Shown: positions 33,763 to 43,557 of the stretch, in pieces
Position numbering within the stretch: the stretch's first letter is position 1
Layout: the number at the start of each line of letters is the position of its first letter
Assembly (NCBI RefSeq): GCF_030209355.1
Contig: NZ_JARVSF010000016.1
Location: 62,001 to 126,000 of the forward strand
Origin: Pseudarthrobacter sp. fls2-241-R2A-127
Lineage (GTDB): Bacteria > Actinomycetota > Actinomycetes > Actinomycetales > Micrococcaceae
DNA: 64,000 nucleotides
Reading direction: 5' to 3'
Position numbers and translations under genes: made by a program
Notes under the pieces: model-generated
Database searches by the model: none
What the model was told of the DNA's origin: nothing
The model's input: the letters and a program-made list of their open reading frames with translations, nothing else

Positions 33763-34560
33763 ATGGTTCAACACAGGTCCGAGCTTTCAATGTCCCGGAC
33801 CGGTATCCATGGGGGACTCCGGCGAGGTGCCGCAGCAGCGGCCGTCGGAGCGGTACTGGTTCTCTCCACCGGCGTCCAGGCGTCCTTGGCCGATGAGGCA
33901 GTCCCGCCCCAGGATCCCACGGCACAAACGTCGCTGAGTGCCGGTGCGTCCGCATCCGTCACGACCGGATCCACGCTTTCCTCCCTTCTTCCAAGTCTTC
34001 CGCTGCCCACCTCCGGGACCGCCTCGTCCACCGCTCCGCAGACGCCCGCGCCGGCCACCCCTGCGCCGGCGACTTCTCCGTCATCTGCTTCTCCAGCACC
34101 CTCGCCGGCCTCCGCGGCAGCGGCGTCGAGTGCCGCCCCGGCGTCCGGGACCGCCACCGCACCACGCACACCGGCCCCCGCCGCCCCTGCTGCGCAAGGG
34201 ATCAGCGGGCCAGGGACCAGCGGGGCAGCCGCCGGATCCGGTGCGCCGGCAAATTCTGCCGCCACCGCGGCGGCCGCGCCTGCCGGGTCCCCGGAAGCGG
34301 CGGCGCCTGGCCCGGAACCTGCCGGGCACACGGCCCAGCCCGCGGGCGGGCAGCCCGGCGCCGCTGCGCAGCCGTCAGCCCTGCCGTCCACTACGGGCCG
34401 CACCGCACAGGCGGCCGGAGTGCCGGCAAGTCCGAGCCGCCCTGTTTCTTCCATTGAGGCCCTCCCGGGTGTCCCTGATGCCATGGTGTGGCTGGGCGTT
34501 GGGCTCGTTGGGGTGGGGACAGCGGCCGGCCTCGTGTTCCTGCGCATGCGCCGGTTGTAA
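33763..34560 (+). CDS. Secreted or surface Pro/Ala-rich protein with sorting-like C-terminus
   Basis: Unknown function. About 265 residues. Signal peptide around residues 17-43 (GAAAAAVGAVLVLSTGVQAS, cleavage after ALA-type site), then about 180 residues of Pro, Ala, Ser, Thr and Gly, certainly disordered. The C-terminus reads LPGVPDAMVWLGVGL then a hydrophobic helix and RMRRL, the layout of a sortase signal although LPGVP does not match LPxTG. Start uncertain: ATG 33757, 33763 (TAGGGT eight bases upstream) or 33790. It sits between hemY and hemQ in the heme operon but with 110-base gaps on both sides, so it may have its own promoter. A link to heme is not shown. Confidence 0.7.
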   Translation: MVQHRSELSMSRTGIHGGLRRGAAAAAVGAVLVLSTGVQASLADEAVPPQDPTAQTSLSAGASASVTTGSTLSSLLPSLPLPTSGTASSTAPQTPAPATPAPATSPSSASPAPSPASAAAASSAAPASGTATAPRTPAPAAPAAQGISGPGTSGAAAGSGAPANSAATAAAAPAGSPEAAAPGPEPAGHTAQPAGGQPGAAAQPSALPSTTGRTAQAAGVPASPSRPVSSIEALPGVPDAMVWLGVGLVGVGTAAGLVFLRMRRL

Positions 34561-34658
34561 TGGCCGATTACGGCGACCCGCGGCGCGGGATAATGTGACA
34601 TTGCTCACTTCTACGAGTTGTAGAACTCTTCGGTTTCCACTTGGTGGCGGTGAAGGGG

Positions 34659-34664
34659 CAAACT
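34659..34664 (+). promoter_or_regulatory. -10-like element upstream of hemQ
   Basis: CAAACT with a 7-base spacer (GGTAACC) to ATG 34672. It suggests a second leaderless transcript starting within the heme operon. Confidence 0.45.
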
Positions 34665-34671
34665 GGTAACC

Positions 34672-35373
34672 ATGAGCCACACTTCTGCCGAATCTGTCAC
34701 TAAAACCGAAGAATCAGCCGAGCAGTTCTTTACCCTCTGGACGGTCTTCAAGCGTTCGGGGTCCGTGGTCCGCAGCGCAGACGCTGCCGCCGACTTCGAA
34801 GCCCTGCTGGAGCGGCTCGCCGAGGCGGGCGTGACGCACCGGGGCAGTTACGACGTCTCCGCCATGCGCGCCGATGCCGACGTGATGGTGTGGCTCCACG
34901 GCTCCAAGCCCGAGGCGCTGCAGCAGGCCATCCGCGACATCCGCCGCAGCTCCCTCTTTGCCGGCACTGAAATCGTCTGGTCCGCCATGGGTGTCCACCG
35001 CGAGGCCGAGTTCGCCAAGAACCACACGCCTGCCTACTCGCGCGGGGTCGCGCCGGCGGAATGGCTGTGCGTCTACCCGTTCGTCCGGTCCTACGAGTGG
35101 TACATCCTGCCGGAGGCCGAGCGCGGGAAGATGCTCCGCGACCACGGACTGCTGGGACGTGACTTCCCGCAGGTCATCTCCAACACCGTCTCCTCCTTCG
35201 CCCTCGGCGACTGGGAATGGATCCTCGGGCTGGAAGCTCCCGAACTGGTTGACCTGGTGGACCTGATGCGCCACCTGCGCGCCACTGAGGCACGCAACCA
35301 CGTCCGCGAAGAAGTCCCCTTCTACACCGGCCGCCGCATTTCCGCCGACGAAGTTGCCGAGGTGCTGGCATGA
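34672..35373 (+). CDS. hemQ: Coproheme decarboxylase HemQ (chlorite-dismutase fold)
   Basis: Final enzyme of the coproporphyrin-dependent pathway: H2O2-dependent decarboxylation of coproheme to heme b. 233 residues, two ferredoxin-like halves. Conserved stretches FTLWTVFKRSG, SYDVSAMRADADVMVWLHG, AEWLCVYPFVRSYEWYILP (reactive Tyr and heme pocket) and GDWEWILGLEAPELVDLVDL with RATEARNHVREEVPFYTG. The proximal His is expected near residue 160-175 (KMLRDHGLLGRDF). Its stop overlaps cpfC as ATGA. Starts 111 bases after the secreted-protein gene. Confidence 0.92.
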   Translation: MSHTSAESVTKTEESAEQFFTLWTVFKRSGSVVRSADAAADFEALLERLAEAGVTHRGSYDVSAMRADADVMVWLHGSKPEALQQAIRDIRRSSLFAGTEIVWSAMGVHREAEFAKNHTPAYSRGVAPAEWLCVYPFVRSYEWYILPEAERGKMLRDHGLLGRDFPQVISNTVSSFALGDWEWILGLEAPELVDLVDLMRHLRATEARNHVREEVPFYTGRRISADEVAEVLA

Positions 35374-36611
35374 GCCCCGAACAGCAGGCCACCGTCGTCA
35401 ACCCCGTCACCGAGGCCGGACGCATGGCGCCGAAGAACTACGATGCCGTCCTGCTCGCCTCCTTCGGTGGCCCCGAGGGCCAGGATGACGTCATCCCGTT
35501 CCTCCGCAACGTCACCCGCGGCCGCGGGATCCCTGACGAGCGGCTCGAGGAGGTTTCGCACCACTACCGCGCCAACGGCGGCGTCAGCCCCATCAACCAG
35601 CAGAACCGCGAGCTCAAGGCGGCGCTGGAAGCCGAACTCGCTGCCCGCGGCATCGAGCTGCCCGTGCTGTGGGGCAACCGCAACTGGGCACCTTACATTC
35701 CGGAGACCCTCCAGGAAGCGTACGACGCCGGCCACCGCCGGGTGCTGATGCTCACCACCAGTGCCTACTCCTGTTACTCCAGCTGCCGCCAGTACCGCGA
35801 GGACATCGGCATGGCCCTGACCGAGACCGGCCTGGACGGCAAGCTCGAGGTGGACAAGGTCCGCCAGTACTTCGACCACCCCGGCTTCGTGGAGCCATTC
35901 GTTGAGGGCACCTCCGCCGGCTTGGCGGACGTCCTGGACAAACTGGCTACCGCAGGAACCCCGGAGGCTCCCGTCCACGTCCTGTTCGCCACCCACTCCA
36001 TCCCCACCCGGGACGCTGAGGCTGCAGGCCGGTCCGAGGGCGAACCACGGGAGTTCGAGGAAGGCTCGGCGTACGTGGCCCAGCACCTGGCCAACGCGGC
36101 CGCCGTCATGGACCGGGTCAAAGCGGAGTCCGGCCTGGCCGCTCCGTGGTCCCTGGTGTACCAGTCCCGTTCCGGCGCCCCGCACGTTCCGTGGCTGGAG
36201 CCGGACATCAACGACGCCATCGAAGAACTGGCAGGCCAGGGCGTCAAGGGAATCGTCATCGTTCCCCTGGGCTTCGTCAGCGACCACATGGAAGTCGTCT
36301 GGGACCTGGACACGGAAGCCATGGAAACCTGCGCCAACCTTGGCCTGGCCGCCACCCGTGTTCCCACTCCCGGGACGCACCGCGCGTTCGTCGACGGCCT
36401 GGTGGACCTCATCTGCGAGCGGACCGTGGCGAACAACATCAGCGACCGCCCCGCCTTGACCGATCTTGGTCCCTGGTACGACGTGTGCCGCCCCGGCTGC
36501 TGCGCCAACTTCCGTGGCGAGAAGCCCACCATTTCCGGTGCCGATACCACTGTGGGAACCGGGCACGACCCCTATCCCTCAGGGACGGCCGGGGAAACGG
36601 CGGAGCAGTGA
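35370..36611 (+). CDS. hemH: Coproporphyrin III ferrochelatase
   Basis: Inserts ferrous iron into coproporphyrin III (now often named CpfC). 413 residues. YDAVLLASFGGPEGQDDVIPFL starts the family similarity; YSCYSSCRQYRED and the metal-site His in LFATHSIPTRD follow; FVSDHMEVVWDLDTEA is the conserved second motif. C-terminal DVCRPGCCANF with CYSSC residues fits the actinobacterial [2Fe-2S] cluster. Four-base ATGA overlap with hemQ couples the last two steps of heme synthesis, and its own stop overlaps hemC. Confidence 0.93.
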   Translation: MSPEQQATVVNPVTEAGRMAPKNYDAVLLASFGGPEGQDDVIPFLRNVTRGRGIPDERLEEVSHHYRANGGVSPINQQNRELKAALEAELAARGIELPVLWGNRNWAPYIPETLQEAYDAGHRRVLMLTTSAYSCYSSCRQYREDIGMALTETGLDGKLEVDKVRQYFDHPGFVEPFVEGTSAGLADVLDKLATAGTPEAPVHVLFATHSIPTRDAEAAGRSEGEPREFEEGSAYVAQHLANAAAVMDRVKAESGLAAPWSLVYQSRSGAPHVPWLEPDINDAIEELAGQGVKGIVIVPLGFVSDHMEVVWDLDTEAMETCANLGLAATRVPTPGTHRAFVDGLVDLICERTVANNISDRPALTDLGPWYDVCRPGCCANFRGEKPTISGADTTVGTGHDPYPSGTAGETAEQ

Positions 36612-37606
36612 CTGTCCGGATCGGAACCCGCGCCAGCAAGCTGGCGCTCACCCAGACTCAGCAGACGGCGGACCAGCTGGCTGCCGTCGGGGGCTTCCCG
36701 GTGGAACTGGTGCACATCAGGACCGACGGTGACGTCCTCACGGGATCGTTGTCGCAAATGGGCGGCACCGGCGTGTTTGTCGCAGCATTGCGTGATGCCT
36801 TGCTGCGCGATGAGTGCGACGTCGCCGTCCACTCCCTCAAGGACCTGCCCACCGGAGCGGCCGTGGGGCTGAGCCTGGCCGCGACACCGCGGCGGGTGGA
36901 CGTGCGGGATGTCCTGTGCGCCCGCGACGGACTCAAGCTGGCTGACCTGCCCGCCGGCGCCCGGGTGGGCACCGGGTCGCCCCGCAGGGCGGCGCAGTTG
37001 CGTGCCGCCCGGCCCGACCTGGACATCATCGATATCCGCGGCAACGTGGACACCCGCCTGGGCCGAGTGCCCGGTCTGGCCGGCAACTCCACTGACCAGG
37101 TGGTCCCCGGAAAATCCTGCGACCTCGATGCCGTGGTCCTCGCCGCCGCCGGACTGGAACGCATCGGCAGGCTGGAGACCGTCAGCGAGTACCTCGAAAC
37201 GGACGTGATGCTGCCAGCAGCCGGGCAGGGATCACTGGCCATCGAGTGCCGCACGGCCGATGCCCCGCCGAAACCGGGTTCCACCGAAGGATCACGCGAG
37301 GTGCTTGCCCAGGCGCTTGCGGCCCTGGATGACCCGGACACCCGCCTGGCGGTCACCGCTGAGCGGGCCCTCCTGGCCCGGCTCGAAGCGGGCTGCGCCG
37401 CACCGGTTGGGGCATACGCCTACCGCAAAGGCAGCATGCTGCACCTGGAAGCGGTGGTGTGCGCCGTGGACGGCACCGCCACGGTCCGCGACAAGCGCGC
37501 CACGGATGGGCTGACGGAAGTCGGCGCCACGTTGCTGGGCATTGAACTGGCCGAAGTCCTGCTCGCCGCCGGAGCGGCCGACATCGCAGACCTGCAGGCG
37601 TCCTGA
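36608..37606 (+). CDS. hemC: Hydroxymethylbilane synthase (porphobilinogen deaminase)
   Basis: Links four porphobilinogens head to tail into hydroxymethylbilane. 332 residues. VRIGTRASKLALTQTQ starts the family; HSLKDLP holds the catalytic Asp region; GTGSPRRAAQL and DIIDIRGNVDTRLGRV line the active site; the dipyrromethane cofactor Cys is in EAGCAAPVGAY (near residue 262). GTG 36608 is in the GTGA overlap with cpfC and fixes the start, although the frame is open 450 bases upstream. Confidence 0.95.
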   Translation: MTVRIGTRASKLALTQTQQTADQLAAVGGFPVELVHIRTDGDVLTGSLSQMGGTGVFVAALRDALLRDECDVAVHSLKDLPTGAAVGLSLAATPRRVDVRDVLCARDGLKLADLPAGARVGTGSPRRAAQLRAARPDLDIIDIRGNVDTRLGRVPGLAGNSTDQVVPGKSCDLDAVVLAAAGLERIGRLETVSEYLETDVMLPAAGQGSLAIECRTADAPPKPGSTEGSREVLAQALAALDDPDTRLAVTAERALLARLEAGCAAPVGAYAYRKGSMLHLEAVVCAVDGTATVRDKRATDGLTEVGATLLGIELAEVLLAAGAADIADLQAS

Positions 37607-37613
37607 CCTGGCA

Positions 37614-38507
37614 ATGACGCAGCCCTCGCCCAGCTCCGGACCGGACAAACCGCCCAGCGGTCACCAGTCCGGCCAGCCCCTGGCCGGTACAAGGGTGCTT
37701 GTCACCCGGAGCCCGGAGCGCGCCACCGCCCTCGTGGACGCGCTCGAACGGGCAGGCGCGTCAACGGTGCTGCTGCCGCTGATCGACTTCGAACGGGCAC
37801 CGGACCAGCACGCGCTGGACGTCAACTGCGACGCCCTGGCCGCCGGCGCGTTTGACTGGCTGGTCGTCAGCAGTGCCACCACCGTGCACGTCCTGCTGGA
37901 AAAAGCCGCCGACCGCGGCCTCGGCCTGGACGCGCTGATCCCCGCCGGAACGCGCATCGCGGCCATCGGGCCGGCGACGCGCAGGCTCCTGGAATCCGGT
38001 GGGCTCACGGTTGCCCTCGTCCCTGCCGCCGAGCAGTCGGCAGCGGGCTTGCTCGACGCTTGGCCAGGAGGCGGCAGGATCCTGCTGCCGCAGGCCGACA
38101 TCGCAGCTCCCACACTGGCCGACGGCCTGCGGGCGGCAGGGGGCGACGTCACAACGGTCACTGCCTACTGCACCGTGGATTACCCGGCGGCAGCGGAGCG
38201 CAGGCTCGCCGTGCAACCGCAGGACGGCGGCACAGCCCGGCAGCCGCCGTCGTACTCCCTCCTGACGCCGGAAGCCGCCGCGGCGGATATGGCGGCAGGG
38301 CGCATCGACGCGGCCATTGCCGCCTCGCCCAGCGCTGTGCGCCGGCTCTCAGCCCTCACGCCCGGCCCGGCCTGCCGGCTGGTGGTGATAGGCCGGTCGA
38401 CGGCGGACCAGGCCGCGGCACTTGGCCTTGACGTGGCTGCCGTTGCGGACCAGCCCACCCCTGAAGGGCTGGTTGCCGCAGTGGCCAAAGCCCTCAACCC
38501 GCCCTGA
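37614..38507 (+). CDS. hemD: Uroporphyrinogen-III synthase
   Basis: Cyclises hydroxymethylbilane with inversion of ring D. 297 residues. This family is poorly conserved; the evidence is GTRVLVTRSPERATALVDAL at residues 20-40, DWLVVSSATTVHVLLEKAAD, IAAIGPATRRLLESGG and AAIAASPSAVRRLSAL, plus position between hemC and hemB. Two-domain layout with a hinge in the middle is consistent. Starts 7 bases after hemC at ATG 37614; the first 20 residues are Pro/Ser-rich and may not be structured. Confidence 0.85.
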   Translation: MTQPSPSSGPDKPPSGHQSGQPLAGTRVLVTRSPERATALVDALERAGASTVLLPLIDFERAPDQHALDVNCDALAAGAFDWLVVSSATTVHVLLEKAADRGLGLDALIPAGTRIAAIGPATRRLLESGGLTVALVPAAEQSAAGLLDAWPGGGRILLPQADIAAPTLADGLRAAGGDVTTVTAYCTVDYPAAAERRLAVQPQDGGTARQPPSYSLLTPEAAAADMAAGRIDAAIAASPSAVRRLSALTPGPACRLVVIGRSTADQAAALGLDVAAVADQPTPEGLVAAVAKALNPP

Positions 38508-38566
38508 CGGCCGGCACGCCTCCAGCTCCCCAGACAGCCTGACGAAACACGCGAAGGACAGGACCC

Positions 38567-39550
38567 ATGACTTTCCCCAATCAACGCCCCCGCCGCCTGC
38601 GCACCACCCCCGCCATGCGCCGGTTGACCGCCGAAACCCGCCTCGCCCCGGCCGAACTCATTCTTCCGGCCTTCATCCGGGAAGGCCTCACCGAACCCAA
38701 CCCCATCACCTCCATGCCGGGCGTGGTCCAGCACACCACCGACACCCTGAAGCGCGCCGCCGCGGAAGCGGTGGAGCTCGGACTGGGCGGCATCATGCTC
38801 TTCGGCATCCCCGAAACCCGCGACGCCGAAGGCTCGGCATCCCTTGACCCGGACGGCGTACTGAACAAGGCCATCCGCGACGTCCGGGCCGAAGTAGGCG
38901 ACGACCTGGTGATCATGAGCGACGTCTGCCTGGACGAGTTCACCGACCACGGACATTGTGGCGTGCTCGACGTCGACGGGTACGCGGACAATGACCGCAC
39001 CGTGGAAATATACGCGCGGATGGCCGTGGCACAGGCCGACGCCGGAGCCCACATGCTGGGCCCCTCGGGCATGATGGACGGCCAGATCGCCGCCATTCGC
39101 TCCGCCCTCGACGAAGCCGGCCACCTCAATACCTCCGTGATCGCCTACGCCGCCAAGTATGCGTCGGCCTTCTACGGACCGTTCCGGGAAGCCGTTGACT
39201 CCCAGCTCAAGGGAGACCGGCGGACCTACCAGATGGACGCCGGCAACCGCACCGAAGCCATCCGCGAAGTGGAACTGGACCTCGCCGAAGGCGCTGACAT
39301 CATCATGGTCAAACCGGCCATGAGCTACCTGGACATCGTGGCCGACGTTGCCGCCATGAGCCCCGTGCCTGTTTCGGCCTACCAGATCTCCGGCGAATAC
39401 GCGATGATCGAGGCCGCCGCCGCCAACGGCTGGATCGACCGGCGCGCGGCCATCACCGAGTCCGTCCTCGGCATCCGCCGGGCCGGCGCCCACATGGTCC
39501 TGACGTACTGGGCCGCGGAACTGGCCGGCTGGCTGCAGGAATCCCGGTGA
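38567..39550 (+). CDS. hemB: Delta-aminolevulinic acid dehydratase
   Basis: Condenses two 5-aminolevulinates to porphobilinogen. 327 residues. The Schiff-base lysines are in [16 protein letters not shown] and [26 protein letters not shown] and [11 protein letters not shown] are conserved substrate contacts. The metal site reads [14 protein letters not shown]: two of the three Zn-cysteines of Zn-type enzymes are kept and the middle is Asp. ATG 38567 follows AAGGACAGGA. Its stop overlaps the LLM oxidoreductase gene (GTGA), and it starts 59 bases after hemD. Confidence 0.94.
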   Translation: MTFPNQRPRRLRTTPAMRRLTAETRLAPAELILPAFIREGLTEPNPITSMPGVVQHTTDTLKRAAAEAVELGLGGIMLFGIPETRDAEGSASLDPDGVLNKAIRDVRAEVGDDLVIMSDVCLDEFTDHGHCGVLDVDGYADNDRTVEIYARMAVAQADAGAHMLGPSGMMDGQIAAIRSALDEAGHLNTSVIAYAAKYASAFYGPFREAVDSQLKGDRRTYQMDAGNRTEAIREVELDLAEGADIIMVKPAMSYLDIVADVAAMSPVPVSAYQISGEYAMIEAAAANGWIDRRAAITESVLGIRRAGAHMVLTYWAAELAGWLQESR

Positions 39551-40623
39551 CGGCCGAGCAGGCAGCGGGACCCACCGCGCCGGTGGGGGATGGCCGCATC
39601 CTCCTTGGCCTGAACACCTTCGGCGACGTCGGCGAGGCTCCCGACGGCAGCCCCCTGCCGCACGCCCAGGTCCTGCGCCAACTGCTGGAACAAGCCGAAC
39701 TGGCGGACGCCGTCGGGCTCCACGCCTTTGGTGTGGGGGAGCACCACCGCAAGGACTACGCCGTGTCCGCCCCGGAAGTCTTCCTCGCTGCCGCTGCCGC
39801 AAGCACCTCCCGCATCCGTTTGGGCTCTGCCGTGACAGTCCTGAGCTCGGATGACCCCATCAGGGTGTTCCAGCGTTTCGCTACCGTGGACGCGGTCTCC
39901 AACGGCCGGGCGGAGGTCATGCTGGGGCGCGGATCATTCATCGAATCCTTCCCGCTGTTTGGCCTGGACCTGGCCGACTACGAAGTCCTGTTCGAAGAAA
40001 AACTCGAGCTGTTCAACGAGGTCCGCGCCCAGAAGCCAGTGCACTGGGAAGGCCGCACCCGCCCGGCCGTCGCCGGCCTCAGCGTCTACCCGCCACTGGA
40101 ACACCACCTGCTGCCCACCTGGATCGGCGTGGGCGGCACGCCTGAATCAGTCCTGCGGTGCGCCCAGTACGGCTATCCCATCATCTTCGCCATCATCGGC
40201 GGCCAGCCGCGGGGCTTCCGGCCCCTCGCGGACCTCTACCGGGAGGCGATGGCCAAGTACGGCCACCCGATGCAACAGATGGCCACGCACTCGCCCGGCC
40301 ATGTAGCCGACACCGATGAGCAGGCCCGGGAAGAGCTGTTCCCGCACTGGTTGAAGCTGCGCAACAAGCTCGGCGCCGAGCGCGGCTGGGGACCGGCCGG
40401 CCGCGGCGAGTTCGACGCCCTCTGTTCGGCCGAGGGCGCCCTCTACGTCGGCTCGCCGGAAACGGTGGCGCAGAAGATCGTCCGGCTGAAGCGGAACCTG
40501 GGTGTGGACCGTTTCGACCTGAAATACAGCAACGGGCCTCTGCCGCATGCGGCCATGATGCGCTCGATCGAATTGATGGGTACGGCGGTGGCGCCCCGCG
40601 TGGCCGAACTGCTCGCCGGCTAA
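39547..40623 (+). CDS. LLM-class flavin-dependent oxidoreductase
   Basis: 358 residues of the bacterial-luciferase-like fold. [42 protein letters not shown] and [20 protein letters not shown] are typical of the FMN-dependent luciferase family; the C-terminal [26 protein letters not shown] is the conserved ending. Substrate unknown. It is translationally coupled to hemB by a four-base overlap and is followed by hemL 17 bases later, so it is a fixed member of the heme operon rather than a neighbour by chance. No heme-pathway reaction is known to need such an enzyme. Confidence 0.85.
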   Translation: MTAEQAAGPTAPVGDGRILLGLNTFGDVGEAPDGSPLPHAQVLRQLLEQAELADAVGLHAFGVGEHHRKDYAVSAPEVFLAAAAASTSRIRLGSAVTVLSSDDPIRVFQRFATVDAVSNGRAEVMLGRGSFIESFPLFGLDLADYEVLFEEKLELFNEVRAQKPVHWEGRTRPAVAGLSVYPPLEHHLLPTWIGVGGTPESVLRCAQYGYPIIFAIIGGQPRGFRPLADLYREAMAKYGHPMQQMATHSPGHVADTDEQAREELFPHWLKLRNKLGAERGWGPAGRGEFDALCSAEGALYVGSPETVAQKIVRLKRNLGVDRFDLKYSNGPLPHAAMMRSIELMGTAVAPRVAELLAG

Positions 40624-40640
40624 CTGAGAGAATAGGAACC

Positions 40641-41972
40641 ATGACTTCCAGCAATCCTCGCAACGAGGCACTCTTCGACCGCGCCCGCCAGCTGATGCCG
40701 GGCGGCGTCAACTCGCCGGTCCGCGCCTTCGGCTCCGTCGGCGGCACGCCGCGGTTCATGGTCTCCGCCAAGGGCCCCTACCTGACTGATGCCGACGGCA
40801 AAGAGTACGTGGACCTGGTCTGCTCCTGGGGACCGGCGTTGCTGGGCCACGCCCACCCGGCCGTGCTGGATGCCGTCCATGCCGCTGTAGACCGCGGCCT
40901 CTCCTTCGGTGCGTCCACCCCTGATGAGGCAAACCTGGCGGCCATCGTCCAGGAGCGCGTGCCCGCCGTCGAACGCCTGCGCATGGTGTCCACCGGCACC
41001 GAGGCCACCATGACCGCGGTCCGGCTGGCCCGCGGCTTCACCGGCCGCAACCTCATCATCAAGTTCGCCGGCTGCTACCACGGCCACCTCGACGGACTGC
41101 TCGCTGCTGCAGGCTCCGGCCTGGCAACCCTTGCCCTGCCCGGGTCCGCCGGTGTCACCGAAGCAACTGCGGCGGAGACGCTGGTGCTGCCCTACAACGA
41201 CCTCGCCGCCGTCAAGGAAGCCTTCGCCCTCCACGGCCCCAACATCGCGGCCGTCATCACCGAGGCGGCGCCGGCCAACATGGGCGTCGTCACCCCCGGC
41301 GAGGGCTTCAACCTGGGCCTTTCACGGATCACCCGCGAACACGGCGCGCTCCTCATCGTCGATGAGGTCCTGACGGGCTTCCGCACCGGCTACTCCGGCT
41401 ACTGGGGCCTCACCGGCGGCGCCCCCGACGCCGAACAGCCGTGGACCCCGGACCTGCTCACCTTCGGCAAGGTCATCGGCGGCGGAATGCCGACGGCGGC
41501 CCTGGGCGGCCGTGCGGACGTCATGGACTACCTCGCACCCACCGGACCCGTGTACCAGGCAGGCACGCTGTCCGGAAACCCGGTGGCCATGGCGGCCGGC
41601 GTTGCCACCCTGACCCACGCCACCCGGGACGTCTATTCGTTCATCGACGTCCGTTCGCTGGAGCTCTCCTCAGCCCTCTCCACCGCACTGGACGCGGCCG
41701 GCGTGGACCACTCCATCCAGTTCGCCGGGAACCTCTTCTCGGTGGCCTTCGGCACGTCCGCGCACGGGGTCCACAACTATGCCGACGCCCAGGCACAGGA
41801 AACGTTCCGCTACGCGCCGTTCTTCCACTCCATGCTGGAATCCGGGGTCTACCTGCCGCCGTCGGTCTTCGAGGCCTGGTTCCTCTCGGCCGCGCACGAC
41901 GACGACGCCATGAACAGGATCTACGACGCCCTCCCGGCCGCAGCCAAGGCCGCCGCAGCCGCCCAGGCCTAG
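40641..41972 (+). CDS. hemL: Glutamate-1-semialdehyde 2,1-aminomutase
   Basis: PLP enzyme converting glutamate-1-semialdehyde to 5-aminolevulinate. 443 residues. [12 protein letters not shown] at the N-terminus, [42 protein letters not shown] and the PLP-lysine in [13 protein letters not shown] are all clear. It uses the product of HemA, encoded 10 kb away on the opposite strand at the other end of the cluster. ATG 40641 follows GAATAGGAA. A terminator hairpin comes 25 bases after the stop. Confidence 0.95.
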   Translation: MTSSNPRNEALFDRARQLMPGGVNSPVRAFGSVGGTPRFMVSAKGPYLTDADGKEYVDLVCSWGPALLGHAHPAVLDAVHAAVDRGLSFGASTPDEANLAAIVQERVPAVERLRMVSTGTEATMTAVRLARGFTGRNLIIKFAGCYHGHLDGLLAAAGSGLATLALPGSAGVTEATAAETLVLPYNDLAAVKEAFALHGPNIAAVITEAAPANMGVVTPGEGFNLGLSRITREHGALLIVDEVLTGFRTGYSGYWGLTGGAPDAEQPWTPDLLTFGKVIGGGMPTAALGGRADVMDYLAPTGPVYQAGTLSGNPVAMAAGVATLTHATRDVYSFIDVRSLELSSALSTALDAAGVDHSIQFAGNLFSVAFGTSAHGVHNYADAQAQETFRYAPFFHSMLESGVYLPPSVFEAWFLSAAHDDDAMNRIYDALPAAAKAAAAAQA

Positions 41973-41997
41973 CACCGGCGTCGTCCCATAACAAAGA

Positions 41998-42028
41998 AAT
42001 CCCCGGCTGCAGGCTGCAGCCGGGGATT
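41998..42028. terminator. Terminator after hemL
   Basis: 14-bp arms (41998-42011 and 42015-42028), AATCCCCGGCTGCA paired with its complement across GGC. Lies between convergent hemL and the ABC ATPase gene. Confidence 0.88.
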
Positions 42029-42046
42029 ACTTTATGCCTCAGGTTG

Positions 42047-42784
42047 TCACAGGACGTCCGAGAGGAAGCCCTTGAGACGGTCGGTCCGTGGCTCGGTGAA
42101 GAGCTGCTCGGGCGGCCCGGACTCCACCACCACGCCGGCGTCCATGAACGTCACCACGTCCGAGACGTTGCGGGAGAAGCCCATCTCGTGGGTGACAACC
42201 ACCATGGTCATCCCGCCCTTGGCGAGGTCCGTCATCAGTGCAAGCACGCCCTTGACCAGTTCGGGGTCCAGCGCGGACGTGGCCTCGTCGAAGAACATCA
42301 CCTCCGGCTTCATGGCCAGAGCGCGGGCAATCGCGACGCGCTGCTGCTGCCCGCCGGACAGGTTGGCCGGGCGGGAATCGGCCTTGTGCTTCAACCCCAC
42401 AAGATCCAACTGCTCGAGGGCCTCGGCCTGCGCTTCCTCCTTGGAAAGCTTGCGCAGTTTCCGCAAGGCGAGGGAGACGTTCTCCACCACCGTCTTATGC
42501 GGGAACAGGTTGAACTGCTGGAACACCATGCCGATCCGTCGCCGGAGTTCATCCGGGTTGTCCTTCAGGACCGAACGGCCGTCCAGCAGGATGTCGCCCT
42601 GGTCCGGTTCAATCAGCCGGTTCATGACCCGCAACAGGGTGGACTTGCCCGACCCCGACGGACCAATGACCGAGGCCGTAGTGCCCTGAGGCACATGCAG
42701 GTCGATGCCCCGCAGCACGTGGTTGCTGCCGAAGGAAAGGTGGATGTTCTTTGCGCTCAGCGTTCCGGACGTGAACTCGCTCAT
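42047..42784 (-). CDS. Polar amino-acid ABC transporter ATP-binding protein
   Basis: 245-residue ATPase of a second polar amino-acid importer. Walker [10 protein letters not shown] (residues 41-49), [16 protein letters not shown], signature [16 protein letters not shown], Walker [13 protein letters not shown] and [12 protein letters not shown]. Very similar in layout to gluA at 5666-6421 and probably an ancient paralogue. Last of three genes on the minus strand (binding protein, permease, ATPase), overlapping the permease by four bases. Substrate unknown. Confidence 0.9.
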   Translation of the reverse strand: MSEFTSGTLSAKNIHLSFGSNHVLRGIDLHVPQGTTASVIGPSGSGKSTLLRVMNRLIEPDQGDILLDGRSVLKDNPDELRRRIGMVFQQFNLFPHKTVVENVSLALRKLRKLSKEEAQAEALEQLDLVGLKHKADSRPANLSGGQQQRVAIARALAMKPEVMFFDEATSALDPELVKGVLALMTDLAKGGMTMVVVTHEMGFSRNVSDVVTFMDAGVVVESGPPEQLFTEPRTDRLKGFLSDVL

Positions 42785-43545
42785 GCCTGGGCTCCCTTCC
42801 CGACGACAGCGGCCGCGTCATCCGGTTCTTTCTTTTCCGGCCTGCCGGTGCGCAGGCGCCGGTCGATCCAGTTCACGAAGTGGGTCAGTGGAACGGTCAA
42901 GGCCAGGTAGAACACCGCTGCAGCGACGTAGGGCGAGAGGTTGCCGCTGGTGGACGCCGCGTCCTTGCCGATCTGGAAAATCTCCCGTTCGCTGGCCAGC
43001 AGTCCGAGCATAAAGACCAGGGATGATTCCTTGATCAGGGCGATGAACTGGTTGACCAGGGCGGGAAGCACCCGCCGGACACCCTGGGGTACCACCACCA
43101 GGCGCATGGCCGGGCCGTAACCGAACCCCAGGGCCCGGGTGGCCTCGAGCTGGCCCTTGTCCACGCTCTGGATGCCGGAGCGGAAAATCTCGCCGATATA
43201 GGCGGCCGACATCAGGGACAGCGCGGCAATCGCCATGGGGTATGGGCTGGTGGATCCGGTCCACTGCCGGACGATCGGCCCGAACCCGAGTCCAATTACC
43301 AGGATGGTGAGGATGGGCGGCAGCCCGCGGAGCACATCCGTGTAGATGCGGGCGACCCAGCGGGCCCCGGCGTTCCGGGAGATCCCCATCAGGGCAAGCA
43401 GCATGCCAAGCACTGTTCCGATGACGCCGGAGGAGACGGCCAAAACGAGCGTATTCGGCAGCCCGACGGCGAACATTTTAGGCAGGACGGCGCCGATGGC
43501 CTTCCAGTCAAGGAAGGTGTCGGAGAGCAGTTTGAGGATGTCCAT
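42781..43545 (-). CDS. Polar amino-acid ABC transporter permease
   Basis: 254 residues with five hydrophobic segments; the ATPase-contact loop is [20 protein letters not shown] and the upstream part is [24 protein letters not shown]. Only one permease gene is present, so the pore is likely a homodimer, in contrast to GluC/GluD. The C-terminal tail is charged ([13 protein letters not shown]). Twelve bases separate it from the binding-protein gene and the stop overlaps the ATPase start (ATGA). Confidence 0.88.
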   Translation of the reverse strand: MDILKLLSDTFLDWKAIGAVLPKMFAVGLPNTLVLAVSSGVIGTVLGMLLALMGISRNAGARWVARIYTDVLRGLPPILTILVIGLGFGPIVRQWTGSTSPYPMAIAALSLMSAAYIGEIFRSGIQSVDKGQLEATRALGFGYGPAMRLVVVPQGVRRVLPALVNQFIALIKESSLVFMLGLLASEREIFQIGKDAASTSGNLSPYVAAAVFYLALTVPLTHFVNWIDRRLRTGRPEKKEPDDAAAVVGKGAQA

Positions 43546-43557
43546 GGAACGTCCGGG

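Noticed and set aside
38180..39802. 540-codon minus-strand frame
   Set aside because: Antisense to hemD/hemB, whose plus-strand protein motifs are unmistakable.
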